Source of the DNA: Hanleya hanleyi
Lineage: Eukaryota; Mollusca; Polyplacophora; Lepidopleurida; Hanleyidae
Direction: 5' to 3'
Assembly: GCA_036873755.1 (NCBI GenBank)
Contig: JAVTVY010036892.1
Coordinates: forward strand, 95,873 to 159,872
Length of the DNA: 64,000 nucleotides
A program made the translations under genes and the position numbers. Under the pieces are notes generated by a model. That model was not told where the DNA came from, searched no databases, and saw only the letters and a list, made by a program, of their open reading frames with translations. The stretch's first letter is position 1, and the number at the start of each line of letters is the position of its first letter. Positions 1 through 13,080 of the stretch are shown piece by piece.

Positions 1-1166
1 GATGGTCGCCCGGTGCTTTCGCCTAATCCAAAAATGTGACCTGGTTATGAGACCTACATTCCTTGAGAGTATATTGTGGTGAAATTATGAAGCGATAATG
101 AACTTTGAATTTTGCACCCAATTCACTCTTTTTGGGGCAATTTCATACTTCAGGACCTATGTGGAATGCTTTGGAATGTAGAATAACAATTTCATAGCCA
201 TTTTCCCAGTCCAATTCGGTTATGGACTGAGATCCAGCCTGGATAAATAAATATATCCCATTCACTTAGGTTTGATGAACAAAGGACCATAACTCTTGAA
301 AATATAACCGAAAGCAGAGAAACTTCACGCTGCACAACTACATGTATGGGACATTGACCACATATCATGCAAATTCCATACTTGTCCATACAATATTAAC
401 CGAGATCCAGCCCGGACAAGTCCCAACTCACAAAGATTTCAAGAACAAAAGGGCCATAACTCTTGAAAATATACGCGAAACACGGAGAAACTTCACGCTG
501 CACAACTACAGGGCACTGACCACATATCCTGCAAATTCCATACTTGTCCATACAATATTAAACGAGATCCAGCCCGGACAAGTCCCAATTCACAAAGACT
601 TGATCAACAAAGGGCCATAACTCTTGAAAATATACGTGAAACGCGGAGAAACTTCACGCTGCACAACTACAGGGCACTGACCACATACCCTGCAAATTTC
701 ATAATTGTCCAAACAATATTAACCAAGATCCAGCCCGGACAAGTCCCAATTCACAGAGATTTCAGGAACAAAGGGCCATAACTCTTGAAAATAAAAGCGA
801 AATGGGGAGAAACTTTACGCTGCACAACTGTGGGGCACTGATCACATATCATGCAAATTTCATACTTGTCCATACAATATTAACCAAGATCCAGCCCGGA
901 CAAGTCCCATTCACAGAGATTTCAAAAAAAGGGCATGTATCTCTTGAAAATTATACCGGAACTCGGAAAAAACTCTACGATGCACACCTACGAGGCACTG
1001 GCCACATTCCATGCAAGTTTCAATCCTGTCCATCAAATATTAACCGAGATATCGCGCGGAGAAGAAATTCAGACGGACGGACAGACGGATGGATGGACAG
1101 ACAGACGGATGGACGGACAAAGCGATCGCTATATGCCCCCCCCCCTCTAATTAGAGGGGGGGCATA
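1..1166 (+). mobile_element. Hairpin-ended tandem-repeat element, copy 1 (pearl/Helentron-like), cut by window edge
   Basis: The body holds five degenerate units of about 160 bp, each with a 'gggccataactcttgaaaat' block (near 284, 451, 610, 773 and 930). It runs into a GGAC/GACA microsatellite (about 1070-1120) and then a perfect hairpin, TATGCCC...GGGCATA, at 1132-1166. The same order of parts recurs at 62540-63651 in the same orientation with clear sequence identity, which shows this is an element and not unique DNA. A tandem core plus microsatellite plus terminal hairpin is the known layout of bivalve 'pearl' elements and non-autonomous Helentrons; assignment to that class is inference. 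Frames inside it come from the repeat and are not genes. Confidence 0.75.
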
Positions 1167-1186
1167 GAGGGGGCATAATAACAAAC

Positions 1187-1727
1187 AAGACCAGGAAGAT
1201 TGACTTACAAGGCTGAATAGTGATCGACAGGGCCAGAACAGTTTAGCACTAAAAAGATAAAGAGCCCAAGGGGTTTCAATATAAGCCTGTACATCTGGAA
1301 TTACACTGGTCCAAATTTCCAATTGGTAGCTACATGTAGCAATCCAGAGAAAGGTCCAAGATTTCACGCTTATGAGAATGTAGTCAATGGCGACTGACAA
1401 GGCCAGGAGCAGTGACTGATAAGGCCAAAAACCTTGACTCACAAGGCCAGGAACAGTGAATGACAAGGCTAGGAACACTGACTGATAAGGCTAGGAATGG
1501 TGACTAACAGTGTCACGAATAGTAGGTCATGAACAGTGACTGTCAAGGCCAGAAAAACATTGACTGACAAGGCTGAATAATGGCTGACAAGGCCAGAACA
1601 GTTTAATGCTGAAAAGATAACAAGAGCCTAAGGGGATTCAATACACGCCCACACATCTGGAATTACGCCATTGGTAGCTAGCGATCCAGAGAAAGGTCCA
1701 AGACCTCGTGCTTATGAGAATGTAGTA
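1187..1727. repeat. Diverged ~190 bp direct duplication separated by 'tgacaaggc' short repeats
   Basis: About 1187-1384 and 1559-1727 share the same order of words (gctgaata, ggccagaacagttta, catctggaattac, gatccagagaaaggtccaag, cttatgagaatgtagt). The stretch between them is a degenerate short tandem repeat built on 'tgactgacaaggccaggaac'. No coding signal was seen. Confidence 0.65.
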
Positions 1728-2008
1728 CTTATGACATTATATATTCAATGAGAAACTAAAAGGGTCCTAACTTTTGGTAACTAAGTGACCTTGAAACAAG
1801 ACTGAGAGCCCACATATGACCCACTGAAATCGACAGTTGTCTGACAACACAAGAAAATATTAATATTCCTTCAAAGATTCCTTTGAGGTGAGAGAAACCT
1901 TTAGTAAGTTAATAAACAGACATAAAGTTCATAAAGTCCCCTATCCCAGTTACATTAGCAAATGCATGGTAACCATTTCACAACAGTTTAACTGAATGCA
2001 GCCATTTC

Positions 2009-3320
2009 CAGGCACGGCGGAAGCAATTCATGATTGGGGGGGCTACTATCACAGCACAATTAGGCGAGGGTCCAGGGGCCGCCTAGGCCCCGGAAGCTGC
2101 AGGGTCTTAGATGGCCGGAGAGGCGTTCTAGCGTATTTCCGAGCAATAAAACAGGAAATCCTCGCCATTGTGAACTCTATTTTTGTTGCCTGTTTTCCCA
2201 ACATTTTTTAAATATTCATCGTCAAGCAAAATGATGTTCGGAAGTATAAATAATTTAAATATATCAATCCAAATATATTCAATCCAAATGTTCATTAAGC
2301 TTCGATCATGTCACTGACACAGAGATTTTTTCTACTTGTTGGAGAGCCTTTTGTCTCCAATGTGATTCATGTAGGCCTATATTGAAAATTATACCGCCGT
2401 CAGCGAACGTCCAACTTCTGCGCTACCGGTACGTGGGGTGAAAACTTACCTCGGTCCACTGCATGCTCCTGTATGTCCATAGGGAAGAACCGATTCTCGT
2501 TGTTGACGAATTCATTCGTTATATCAACCAAGGCGATGGAATACGTACAACTTGGTTGATATACATGTAGCAAAGGAAGTCATCAACAACGAGAATTGGA
2601 GGCGAGTATTTGGTCGATTTTTGGAGTAGTCATGCAGTCGTAATTGACTGACTATTATAGCGTGTTCTAGAGCAGCATTTTACGAACACAATTTGTAAAT
2701 CATGTGAATAAGCAAGGATGTCTCTCATGGTTATAACTTATCGGAAATTAAAATCTGCATTCAATACAGAAAAAGGTGTTTTGGCGTGACTATCTTTCTC
2801 TGTCTAGTTTTTTGTTTCGTGTGTGTGTGTTCATGTGTTTTCCTGTTTTTGCTGAAAGTATTGGTGGGGGGATGACCCCTCCTGCTCCGCCGATAAATGC
2901 AAGTCTGAACAATCAACAGTATTTTATCTTCGCTGATATCACGAAACGTCCAGGACATAGGAGTTATAGGTTTTTAGCGGCATTTCGAATTGGCGGCATA
3001 CATGGTGTGAGGATTTAATCATTTATCACTACCATCTTTTATATGGTATAACACTATTAATCTTTTGTGAGCCTAAAAATTACTAAACAATGCCGGTAAA
3101 AAATATTCTAGAGCTTTGGCTGGCCCACTAATGCTGGATAGTTGTATTAGTTTTAGTTATGCGATAGATATGCGACGCAGACAATTCATTTTACTATTCA
3201 TTTCGAAAATACGTATTCATTGAAGTATTTTTGCGTTGACATCATACGAATTTTAGAAAATTTGGCCAAATTATTGGGGGGGCTTCAGCCCCCGTAGCCC
3301 CCCCGGCTCCGCCGTGCCTG
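2009..3320. mobile_element. 1.3 kb non-autonomous TIR transposon, 5-bp TSD ATTTC
   Basis: The left end reads CAGGCACGGCGGAAGC and the right end GCTCCGCCGTGCCTG, an inverted pair with one extra base. The element is flanked by exact direct repeats ATTTC at 2004-2008 and 3321-3325. Subterminal G-rich/C-rich blocks (gggggggct / agcccccc) are also inverted. An internal hairpin (about 2492-2597, arms ttctcgttgttga and tcaacaacgagaa, with tatatcaaccaag inside) adds to the foldback character. No transposase-like frame was seen. A related left end (taggcacggcggaagcaatt) occurs at 42674. Confidence 0.85.
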
Positions 3321-3559
3321 ATTTCATGAATGTATCAAATAGGGGAAACAACTCCACAGGACAAGTGCTATATTTAGTAATAACTCCGAAAAGTTATCAG
3401 TTGTGATACCCATTTGGAAACAAAATGTTTTTGGAAGGAAATGCAGGAAAAAGTTGGCCAGAGGTGAGATAAGATGACCTTCCACTGCAAACAAGGCAAA
3501 GTTACCCTCAGAAGATTGGATTGGGCCAAAAATGTTATATCAACATTCCATCAACAGAG

Positions 3560-3738
3560 TACAGTGTAACCTCACTATAACGCTGTTATTGGAGATCAAA
3601 TTTGTACCACCTTATAGATTTTCAGCTTATAAAAGGGCTGAAATGATATGCATTTGTTAATTTGGGGGACATGACAGCACCCGCCTTATATCAGAATCAG
3701 CACTATATCGAGGCACCTTTTAGCGAAGCTAGACTGTA
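3560..3738. mobile_element. Mariner-like MITE, ~179 bp
   Basis: The ends form an imperfect inverted repeat: TACAGTGTAACCTCACTATAA on the left, and TACAGTCTAGCTTCGCTAAAA when the right end is reverse-complemented. Both sides begin and end with TA, as expected for a Tc1/mariner target. It is non-coding. The superfamily call is inference from the TA ends and small size. Confidence 0.6.
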
Positions 3739-3740
3739 CT

Positions 3741-5575
3741 TGATAATTTTAGAAGGTTATAAGCTTGTATCATGTCAATTTCCACAATAAACATATGTGC
3801 ATGTGGCCTTAAGTGATACCTTCTCAATCAAACTTAGTCTTGGCTTTTCATGGAAAAATGTACATAGAGGGGAAAACCTGGGATGAAAGGGTACAAGGCA
3901 ATACTTAATATCTAGGTTAAAATGTCATGTTTATGTAAATTTTATGAATATACCACATGCACAAGTTTGAAGGCATGAAAAATGTTAAATAATTTGGCTG
4001 GGTTGAATGAATAAATACAGGTCATTAACCTCTAGGACTTCACTTCTAGACAAAATACCATTATTTTATGAATCACTCATCGAGGTTATTATTCCATAAC
4101 TTCTGTAAGTCAGTGAGTCCATCGAGTGATGTAGTACACTTCAAAAGGAGTCAGGACAATACATGTAAACCTATTCTTTTTCAGTTGGTCATGCTGTGAG
4201 GGTGTATTGAGATGGCAGATTTGTTTACACATTGTACTAGTCCATAACCAGTGGCACTGCATGGTTCTCAATGACTTTATCCATCTGAAATATTGGTCCC
4301 AATTCCCCCGAATTATCATCCCGGACAGTTCTCCAATGTTTACCTTCAGGCTATAATGATTGGGTGTGTACATACACATTTAGAGGGAACTCTCCCCCAG
4401 GAGTCCTTACTGATGACACAAGATCAGTCTGCAGGAGGCAGACACCTTATCATATCACACAAGGTCTAGTAGGTGATTGAGGGTTATCTCCCCTGTGACA
4501 ATACTGACAGTATTCCATCACTCTTATCTGATCGTATTGCAGACCTGATGCGGTTTAGTGAGATTTTGGCCCCCATGAGGTGCGGTTTAGAGTGCCAAAA
4601 TGATTATGGTGTACGAAAGAAATTTTTCAGTTTAGCTTCAAGTAATATCCTGTCATGCGATCTGTGTATTTTCCATGCCATGGATAACAGGGATTTTGAA
4701 TAACAGCACAGATGAAGTAGTGTATTCACAAGAGATTTCAACATAAAAACAGCACCCTTTTCTCTCTGTAATCATATGCAACCAGTCCAGAACAAAGATA
4801 AACTTTACCCGGAAATATAAGTCACTGCAATTGCTGACCAAAAATGGTTTTGGTTCTGGACTGGCTTCATAAAACAGAGAGAAAAAGGTGCTCAAAATTT
4901 TGCACAAATACTTCAAGATGCCCTTATTTAAAAAAAAAATTAATACCCAGGGCCTGGAAAATACAAAGGACTATACGATAAGATGATATACTTTTAAGCT
5001 CACTGAAAAATTTCTTTTGTACGGGATATTGCGCACCCCAAACTACATTTCATGGGGGCCAAAATCACACTAAACCATGCCAGGCCATTTCTGTACTGTT
5101 ACAAGGCAAACATACAATTATTATAGCCTCTACATTCATATTCTATTCAGAGTGATAGTAAGGCAGCTAACAGGGTGTTATATACTATACAGATATTGCA
5201 TGCTGTGAGGTGTGATATCACGATTTGTCAGCTCGAGAAGGTGATGTTCAATGAGTGCGGATAGACGTACAGTGTAAAGAGAAAAACCAAGGTAACGTAA
5301 AAACGCTTTCCGTCTGTACACGCCATCGTGATTACAGTAGACAGCACAAAAGACGACAATGCTATGAAAGAGTCTGTTCACGGGCGATAACTGCGAGAGA
5401 CCATTTGACATTGCCTCTGCCGTGTGATGTCAGAGCGTGATCGTGGGAAATATGCGCGAGATCGTGGGACATCACATTGATGAGCTGTTTTTTTCATCAG
5501 ACATCGGGAATTGCCGAATATCACGTGATGGTGTCTCAACCAATTAAATTAAAATACACAGTGCGGTATAATAAT
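3741..5575. other. Intergenic DNA with no supported gene
   Basis: AT-rich sequence. Short open frames (4473-4703 plus, 4110-4379 minus, 5178-5411 minus) lack recognisable domains, repeats or splice-site context. I see nothing functional here. Confidence 0.5.
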
Positions 5576-5580
5576 CTCCA

Positions 5581-5839
5581 CAGGGGCAAATACAGTTTTC
5601 TAATTTGGGCACCCTTTCTAGCCCTCTAATTTGGGCTAAATTAAGGTCCTTGAGTGGAATTACATGTTATGAGACCCTGGATGTCTACAAAGTCCTCAAA
5701 CAGATTTTTGTTGGTCTGAACAGAACACAGAATGCCCAGATGTTATCTGGTCAATTCTTTTTCAATCCTGGAAGAAATCAAAAAGTCTGTAATTTGGGCA
5801 CCTTTAAAGGGTAGCAAAACAGGCCTGTATTTGCCCCTG
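5581..5839. mobile_element. 259 bp MITE with perfect 15-bp TIRs and 5-bp TSD CTCCA
   Basis: The left end CAGGGGCAAATACAG and right end CTGTATTTGCCCCTG are perfect inverted repeats. Exact CTCCA duplications sit at 5576-5580 and 5840-5844. Subterminal 'taatttgggcacc' blocks occur near both ends in the same orientation. The 69-residue frame inside (5605-5814) is a by-product of the element. Confidence 0.9.
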
Positions 5840-6269
5840 CTCCATTATTTGTATATCTCAATTTGTTTAATAATTTTCTCATATTCCAATCTTTGCATGC
5901 AATATTAGGTTTGTTCAAGCCCTCTGCAATACTTCGAATTAAACATGCTCAGGAACAGGCATTATCTGAGGCATTAGACATATAATACTGTGATGTAACC
6001 AAACAATACGGTGTGAAGGAGAGAGCATATTTATCTTTCTGCTCCATTAGTAATCAAGAACACAGATCCAATGATAGTTTTGTGTGTTCTCTGCATGAAC
6101 TCGCAACTCATCCTCCAGTAATGGATCTATCAAACATGCCAGTACATACACCTCAGGGTGACATGTTGGTGGTATCTTACGAGCCACACCGCTCATCAAT
6201 AGACCAGACTCGTCGACCTATTGTCTACCCTGTACTCCTCACAGAATACAAATTACTCCTGACTGTGGC

Positions 6270-6430
6270 CACTAACCAGATGGGATTCACTTTATTGGAT
6301 AGTTATACTCTCCCATTTCAATTTCACATAATTCTTTTTCCAGGACGGCACACGCTGTGAGCTTACGTGTGAATCGTAATCTCCCAGGAATTGGTTTCTC
6401 GACTGTAATAACTATTGGTTATGACACATT
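6270..6430 (+). repeat. Diverged dispersed repeat, inverted partner at 15530-15690
   Basis: The stretch with gatgggattcactttattggat, then ggcacacgctgtgag, then acgtgtgaatcgtaatc matches the reverse complement of 15530-15690 in order, with scattered substitutions. It looks like an old element pair. The 115-residue frame ending here (6013-6360) has no recognisable domain. Confidence 0.6.
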
Positions 6431-6959
6431 ATGATTGAAGAGGAGGGGGGGGGGTTACATGCTAGATATTGATCACGACCTGTACCAGTAATCCTATCAG
6501 CGTGCACTCCTGTATTTTCAAATAAATTTGTAATATTATTGACCAATGTTAAGACTTGTATTTGTTTTTCTTTTAGGAATCAATCTGAATATTTAATTAC
6601 AATTGGAGACCTATCAACTCTCACATATTAGATAAGAGTCTCATGCATTTGGCATCTGTCTCGCGCTCTCACACTCTCACACATCTATCGAAATCTCATA
6701 TTTATGAAATTATTTCTAAAATAACCATCATTCAAAATTGTTCCAGTTTGCAGAATAAAATAGAGGTTCCGCTTTGACCCTTGAGTTGCCGCTCTGGCAT
6801 GAAGCCTATGCTGGTTGTTTTTTTAACAAAAACATACGTCTCCCCCATCCTCCCACCCTGCCTTGAATGGGCACATTATTTAAGGGAAAGTGCTATAAAA
6901 TGAATGCAATAAGTATCTTAAACAAAGCTGCGTATCTAAAAATATTAATTACAAAGAAG

Positions 6960-9886
6960 CGATACAAGTAGATGAACGGATGGACAGACACCGGACACGG
7001 ATGCATGCAAGTGAGGGGGCTATCCCACTGAAGCTTCCATCCAAGTGGGGTGAAATTCTGTCCAGTAGTTCTCAAGATATCTTGCAGACAAGGCCTGTAT
7101 ATACATGTACAAGTAGATGGACGGACACCGGACATGGATGAATGCACGCACATACACCAAAACCTAATCAAATGAGGGGGCTATCCCAGTGAAGCTTCTA
7201 TCCAAGTTTGGTGAAATTCCATCCAGTAGTTCTCCAGGTATCTTGCAGACAAGCCCTGTATATACATGTACAAGTAGATGGACGGACGGACGGACGGATA
7301 CCGAACACGGATGAACGCATGCACACACACCAAAACCTAATCAAATGAGGGGGCTATCCCAATGAAGCTTTCATCCAAGTTTGGTGAAATTCTGTCCAGT
7401 AGTTCTCCAGATATCTTGCAGACAAGCCCTGTATACATGTACAAGTAGATGGACGGACGGACGGACACCGGACATGGATGAATGCAGACACACAAACCAA
7501 AACCTAATCAAATGAGGGGGCTATCCCACTGAAGCTTCCATCCACGTGGGATGAAATTCTGTCCAGTAGTTCTCAAGATATCTTGCAGACAAGGCCTGTA
7601 TATACATGTACAAGTAGATGGACGGACAGACAGACACCGGACACGGATGAATGCACGCACATACACCAAAACCTAATCAAATGAGGGGGCTATCCCAATG
7701 AAGCTTCCATCCAAGTTTGGTGAAATTCCATCCAGTAGTTCTCCAGATATCTTGCAGACAAGCCCTGTATATACATGTGCAAGTAGATGGACGGACGGAC
7801 GGACACGGATGAATGCACGCACATACACCAAAACTTAATCAAATGAGGGGGCTATCCCAATGAAGCTTCCATACAAGTTTGGTGAAATTCCATCCAGTAG
7901 TTCTCCCGATATCTTGCAGACAAGCCCTGTATATACATGTACAAGTAGATGGACGGGCGGACGGACACCGGACACGGATGAATGCACGCACATACACCAA
8001 AACCTAATCAAATGAGGGGGCTATCCCATGAAGCTTCCATCCAAGTTTGGTGAAATTCTGTCCAGTAGTTCTCCAGATATCTTGCAGACAAGCCCTGTAT
8101 ATACATGTACAAGTAGATAGCCGGACACCGGACATGGATGAATGCAGACACACAAACCAAAACCTAATCAAATGAGGGGGCTATCCCACTGAAGCTTCCA
8201 TCCAAGTGGGGTGAAATTCTGTCCAGTAGTTCTCAAGATATCTTGCAGACAAGGCCTGTATATACATGTACAAGTAGATGGACGGACGGACAGACACCAG
8301 ACACGGATGAATGCACGCACATACACCAAAACCTAATCAAATGAGGGGGCTATCCCAATGAAGCTTCCATCCAAGTTTGGTGAAATTCCATCCAGTAGTT
8401 CTCCAGATATCTTGCAGACAAGCCCTGTATATACATGTGCAAGTAGATGGACGGACGGACGGACACCGGACACGGATGAATACACGCACATACACCAAAA
8501 CCTAATCAAATGAGGGGGCTATCCCAATGAAGCTTCCATACAAGTTTGGTGAAATTCCATCCAGTAGTTCTCCCGATATCTCGCAGACAAGCCCTGTATA
8601 TACATGTACAAGTAGATGGGCGGACGGACGGACACAGGACACGGATGAATGCACGCACATACACCAAAACCTAATCAAATGAGGGGGCTATCCCAATGAA
8701 GCTTCCATCCAAGTTTGGTGAAATTCCATCCAGTAGTTCTCCAGGTATCTTGCAGACAAGCCCTGTATATACATGTGCAAGTAGATGGACGGACGGACGG
8801 ACACCGGACACGGATGAATGCACACACATACACCAAAACCTAATCAAATGAGGGGGCTATCCCAATGAAGCTTCCATCCAAGTTTGGTGAAATTCCATCC
8901 AGTAGTTCTCCCGATATCTTGCAGACAAGCCCTGTATATACATGTACAAGTAGATGGACGGACGGACGGACACCGGACACGGATGAATGCATGCACATAC
9001 ACCAAAACCTAATCAAATGAGGGGGCTATCCCAATGAAGCTTCCATCCAAGTTTGGTGAAATTCTGTCCAGTAGTTCTCCAGATATCTTGCAGACAAGCA
9101 CTGTATATACATGTACAAGTAGATGGACGGACGGACGGACACCGGACATGGATGAATGCAGACACACAAACCAAAACCTAATCAAATGAGGGGGCTATCC
9201 CACTGAAGCTTCCATCCAAGTGGGGTGAAATTCTTTCCAGTAGTTCTCAAGATATCTTGCAGACAAGGCCTGTATATACATGTACAAGTAGATGGACGGA
9301 CGGACAGACACCGGACACGGATGAATGCACGCACATACACCAAAACCTAACCAAATGAGGGGGCTATCCCAATGAAGCTTCCATCCAAGTTTGGTGAAAT
9401 TCCATCCAGTAGTTCTCCAGATATCTTGCAGACAAATCCTGTATATACATGTGCAAGTAGATGGACGGACGGACGGACACCGGACACGGATGAATGCACG
9501 CACATACACCAAAACCTAATCAAATGAGGGGGCTATCCCAATGAAGCTTCCATACAAGTTTGGTGAAATTCCATCCAGTAGTTCTCCAGATATCTTGCAG
9601 ACAAGCCCTGTATATACATGTACAAGTAGATGGACGGACGGACGGACACCGGACACGGATGAATGTACGCACATACACCAAAACCTAATCAAATGAGGGG
9701 GCTATCCCAATGAAGCTTCCATCCAAGTTTGGTGAAATTCCATCCAGTAGTTCTCAAGATATCTTGCAGACAAGGCAAGGGGACGGACAGACATCCATCC
9801 AGAGAGACAGACAGACATCCATCCAGACAGACAGACAGACAGCACAAACACTAGATGTCTCCCCCCAACATAGTTGGGGGAGACAT
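6960..9886 (+). repeat. ~168 bp satellite, 17 units, with GGAC microsatellite and terminal hairpin
   Basis: The word 'gagggggctatccca' recurs 17 times between about 7014 and 9695 at a period of about 168 bp. Each unit carries a short (GGAC)n run after 'acatgtacaagtagat'. Two subtypes are visible: one with 'caagtggggtgaaattctgtcc' and 'tctcaagatatc', and one with 'caagtttggtgaaattccatcc' and 'tctccagatatc'. The array ends in a GACA/ATCC microsatellite and a near-perfect hairpin ATGTCTCCCCC...GGGGGAGACAT at 9855-9886. The layout matches the other hairpin-ended elements here, so it is probably an expanded non-autonomous Helentron/pearl-like element. Minus-strand frames (6893-7171, 9195-9512) are repeat translations. 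Confidence 0.9.
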
Positions 9887-9890
9887 AAAT

Positions 9891-11855
9891 ATGCATCTGT
9901 GTTAATTTCAAAATTTTCCTGGAAAGTATACATTTAAAGGCTCTGTGAAGAGTGAAATGTTCCATGGTCTGCTGTGAAATGGAAACAAAATGCGAAAAAT
10001 TGAATTAAGGACATGAAGGATGCCTAGAATTTAGCATTTTTGGGGGCTCTTGAATCTATCTTTCTAACGGATATGATAAAATCAAACGCCTTGTCAAAAT
10101 TAAAATTTGAGAGTTCTGTAATTCATAGTCTACCAAACTTATCTGACAGACATATAGCCCCGGGAATCCAGAAGATCACCTCTTTCTCACCGATGCAACA
10201 ACTTACTAATTTAGTGTCACTGTCAGTGATAAATCAAGACTTTTTACAAAGCCAACTCTTTTATCTTCAGCATAAAATCATTTGATGTTACCAAAATTAA
10301 AAGAAATGGTTGGTCCCCAACAAAAAATTTTTTTTAAAAGATGCAATCGCCAGAGACTTTGAAAAAGCTTGAATAGTCCACCGTTGGAATCGGAAATATC
10401 TACCCAATGTATTGTATGGAGAGAATGGAAAACCATATCCTGCTGTTGATCATGTTTGATCATTGCTCTGATCACAATACGACGACATGATGATTTCATA
10501 CAGAATATAAAAGAGACAATCACCAGAAGGGGTGGCAATACTTCTCATATCTAGCGAGACCCTGGCATTATGAAGGCTCTGAGGGGGTGAGTTACAAATG
10601 TGTATGAAGTTTGATATAAATCATCCAGTGACGGCTCACAACTGCAGCAAACTTTCTATGTACAGATGTACATACATGTGCACATCAGCGACATGAAAAA
10701 CTCTATCATAGGGATTGTAACATTGGAGCACCCATGGAATCCACAGGGGTAGTGGTGCCAAACTGAACCCCCAGGTGGAATACCCAACCCCCCATAATTA
10801 TTCTTTTTAATTTTTTAAATATTTTTTTCGTGATTTTTTTTTTTTTTTATTTGCTAAACCAAAAACCTTATCCAGCCCGGAGACACCGAAACCAACGACA
10901 ACAGCCTCTTTCTCCCCTCACAATATCTCCCCTTTACTTCTTAAGGCGCGATAAAACAATGAAGAGTAATACTGCAATCCCTCGGAGTAAGGAGAGTGAA
11001 CGCTATCACTCTACATCACTTTCCTAATGTTTTTCTCAAGGAGAGCTTTCGTTCACTCTCCTTGAAACTGTCAATGCAATGGAGAATGATATTGGAGGGA
11101 GTGATCACTCACACAAACCAAAATCAATTGGACGATGTGAATTACATATATGCAGAAGTAGCACAGGTTGTTGAACCGCTCACAACTGCCATGATCTTTT
11201 TCATGTACTGAAATTGCTACAGTAAAAAATTCATCAAATCAGCTTCCATTACTATCATTACGCTAGCTTTTTTTCAATCGTGTGTTTTTACAATTATAGC
11301 CAGGGCATGCTGGAACCGTATTTATCCTGTTCGTTTGCTGGATCGGAAAAACAGCAGAAAGCTTGCTTTCAAAATGGTATTCGCCTTAATTATCTTGTGA
11401 GTGGCTCTTTGATTACGTGATCTCTGATACAGTCCTCTAGTCTGTATTTGTCAGCCAGACACCCGAGTTCATCCTCTACAACATGAAATTACACGGTTTA
11501 CTGGGTACAAATACATCACTTTAATCAACTCTGTCCATGTGTTTGGAAGGATTCCAGTTTGTCTGAATAATGGCATGGCATGATGAGAATGCCAACAAAT
11601 TGACATTATGTACTACAAAGTGCATAAAATGGAGCACAAAACTTGTATAAGGAATCTGGGCTGATCACCTTGATTGCTTCACAAGATTTAGTGATCCAGC
11701 ATGTTACATATACATGTATATGCGTTATGGGCCGGGGGAGCGGGGAGAGAGAGATAGATGGAAGACAAAACTCACAAAGGCCTGGAAGGGTTAATTTAAA
11801 ATATCATCCAGATTTGTAGACATTTTTGTGGTCAGAATTAAATTCATAAATTCAA
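9891..11855. other. Intergenic DNA with no supported gene
   Basis: This holds a poly-T tract near 10838-10849 and several short frames without domain signal (10040-10285, 10278-10538, 10830-11027). No inverted or tandem structure stood out. Confidence 0.5.
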
Positions 11856-11859
11856 CAGT

Positions 11860-12280
11860 TAGGGGACCAACTTACAAAAGCTATACAATTATAACCTCTA
11901 AAAGTGATTAAAACAAAATCTTCACAGTTCATAAAATTATGATATTTTGACTAGTAGTGAAGTGAGAGTGTAATGATTATGACATGTTAATTCATTTAAT
12001 ACAGTCCATTACCATGTTAACAACCTTCACACCTTCAAGTGCATGTGGGACATTAAAGAAAACAGGAGATTATAACCTAGATACATGTATTACATATCAG
12101 CTTATATAACTGTATCCCAGATTTTCCCTCAATTCAGTATATTTTTCCTGGCAAGCCAAGACACATTAAGGTCAACTATGGACCTTTTTCACCATTTTTG
12201 TATTAGAAGATCATGTTTTCTTCCATCTGGTCAATTTATTGTGACATTTCCTTCCACAAACATTTTTCTACTTAACATTT
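11860..12280 (+). repeat. Dispersed repeat, direct partner at 37830-38400
   Basis: Both copies share, in order, 'attataacctctaaaagtga' (variant), 'atgatattttgac', 'aatacagtccattac', 'cttcaagtgcatgtgg', 'acaggagatt', 'atacatgtattac' and 'tatatttttcctgg.aagcca'. Each copy leads into the next repeat (12270 onward; 38690-38970), so the two blocks travel together. Non-coding. Confidence 0.7.
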
Positions 12281-12600
12281 AATAGCACTTTACTGTTTTG
12301 AGAATGGTCAAAGTTTAAAAAAACAAATTTAAAACCCTGTTACAATGCTTGTTTGTAGCGAGCAATCATAGTGAATGTTCTAGGCACGTTTCCATTGCAA
12401 TGCCAACTATGTCACAAAGCTGAAATGTAATGTAATGTAATGTAATGTAATGTAATGCCTTTGTTGACGCCATGATGATATCCTCAAGCCCCATTGTTGT
12501 GAAACATACATGTACGTCACAATAGGACAATTCAATTTGATATCAGCTTTCATAAAAAAAAATATCAACTAATTCTTTACAAAGATTCTCTGTATGTTTT
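12270..12600 (+). repeat. Dispersed repeat block, unit 1 of 3
   Basis: It contains actgttttgagaatggtcaa, gcaatcatagtgaatgttct, attgcaatgccaac and tttgttgacgccatgatgat. The same order recurs at 12690-13080 in direct orientation, and at 38690-38970 inverted. A (TAATG) microsatellite, six repeats at 12423-12459, is unique to this unit. Confidence 0.7.
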
Positions 12601-12689
12601 CAGCCGAAGTCTGCAGGGGGTATTTTAGTATAACCTTTAAAGGTTCTTCCACAAAAGATCTTCAAACTCCATATTTTTTATGCTAAATT

Positions 12690-13080
12690 GTGTAACGAGG
12701 ATATATTTGACATTCAATAGCAGTTCACTGTTTTTGGGAATGGTCGAAGGTTAAAAACAATGAACGTGAAACCCTCCCATATCACGCCTGTTTGGAAACA
12801 GCCAAGGCTGTGACGTGCTTACCCATGACGTCAGAGTCTGATTACGATCGTTCATAGTGAGCAATCGTAGCGAATGTTCTAGGCGACAATTCCATTGCAA
12901 TGCCAACAACGTCACCATCCTAAAACACAATGCATTTGTTGACATCATGATGATGTTGTCATACCCAATTGTTGGGCAATGTACGTCACAACAGGACGTC
13001 CGACACAACGGACTACATGTATTTGATATTATACGACATGATCGTAATCAGACTCGGACATCATGGGTCAAAGGTTAAGG
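12690..13080 (+). repeat. Dispersed repeat block, unit 2 of 3
   Basis: A tandem neighbour of 12270-12600 with the same word order. It holds an internal inverted pair around 'ccatgacgtcagagtctgattacgatcgt' near 12823 and its partner 'acgacatgatcgtaatcagactc.gacatcatgg' near 13032-13067. The opposing frames 12751-13008 and 12857-13078 are explained by this symmetry. Confidence 0.7.

Noticed and set aside
6013..6360. 115-codon plus-strand frame
   Set aside because: No recognisable domain. Its 3' part overlaps a dispersed repeat, and no splice context supports it.
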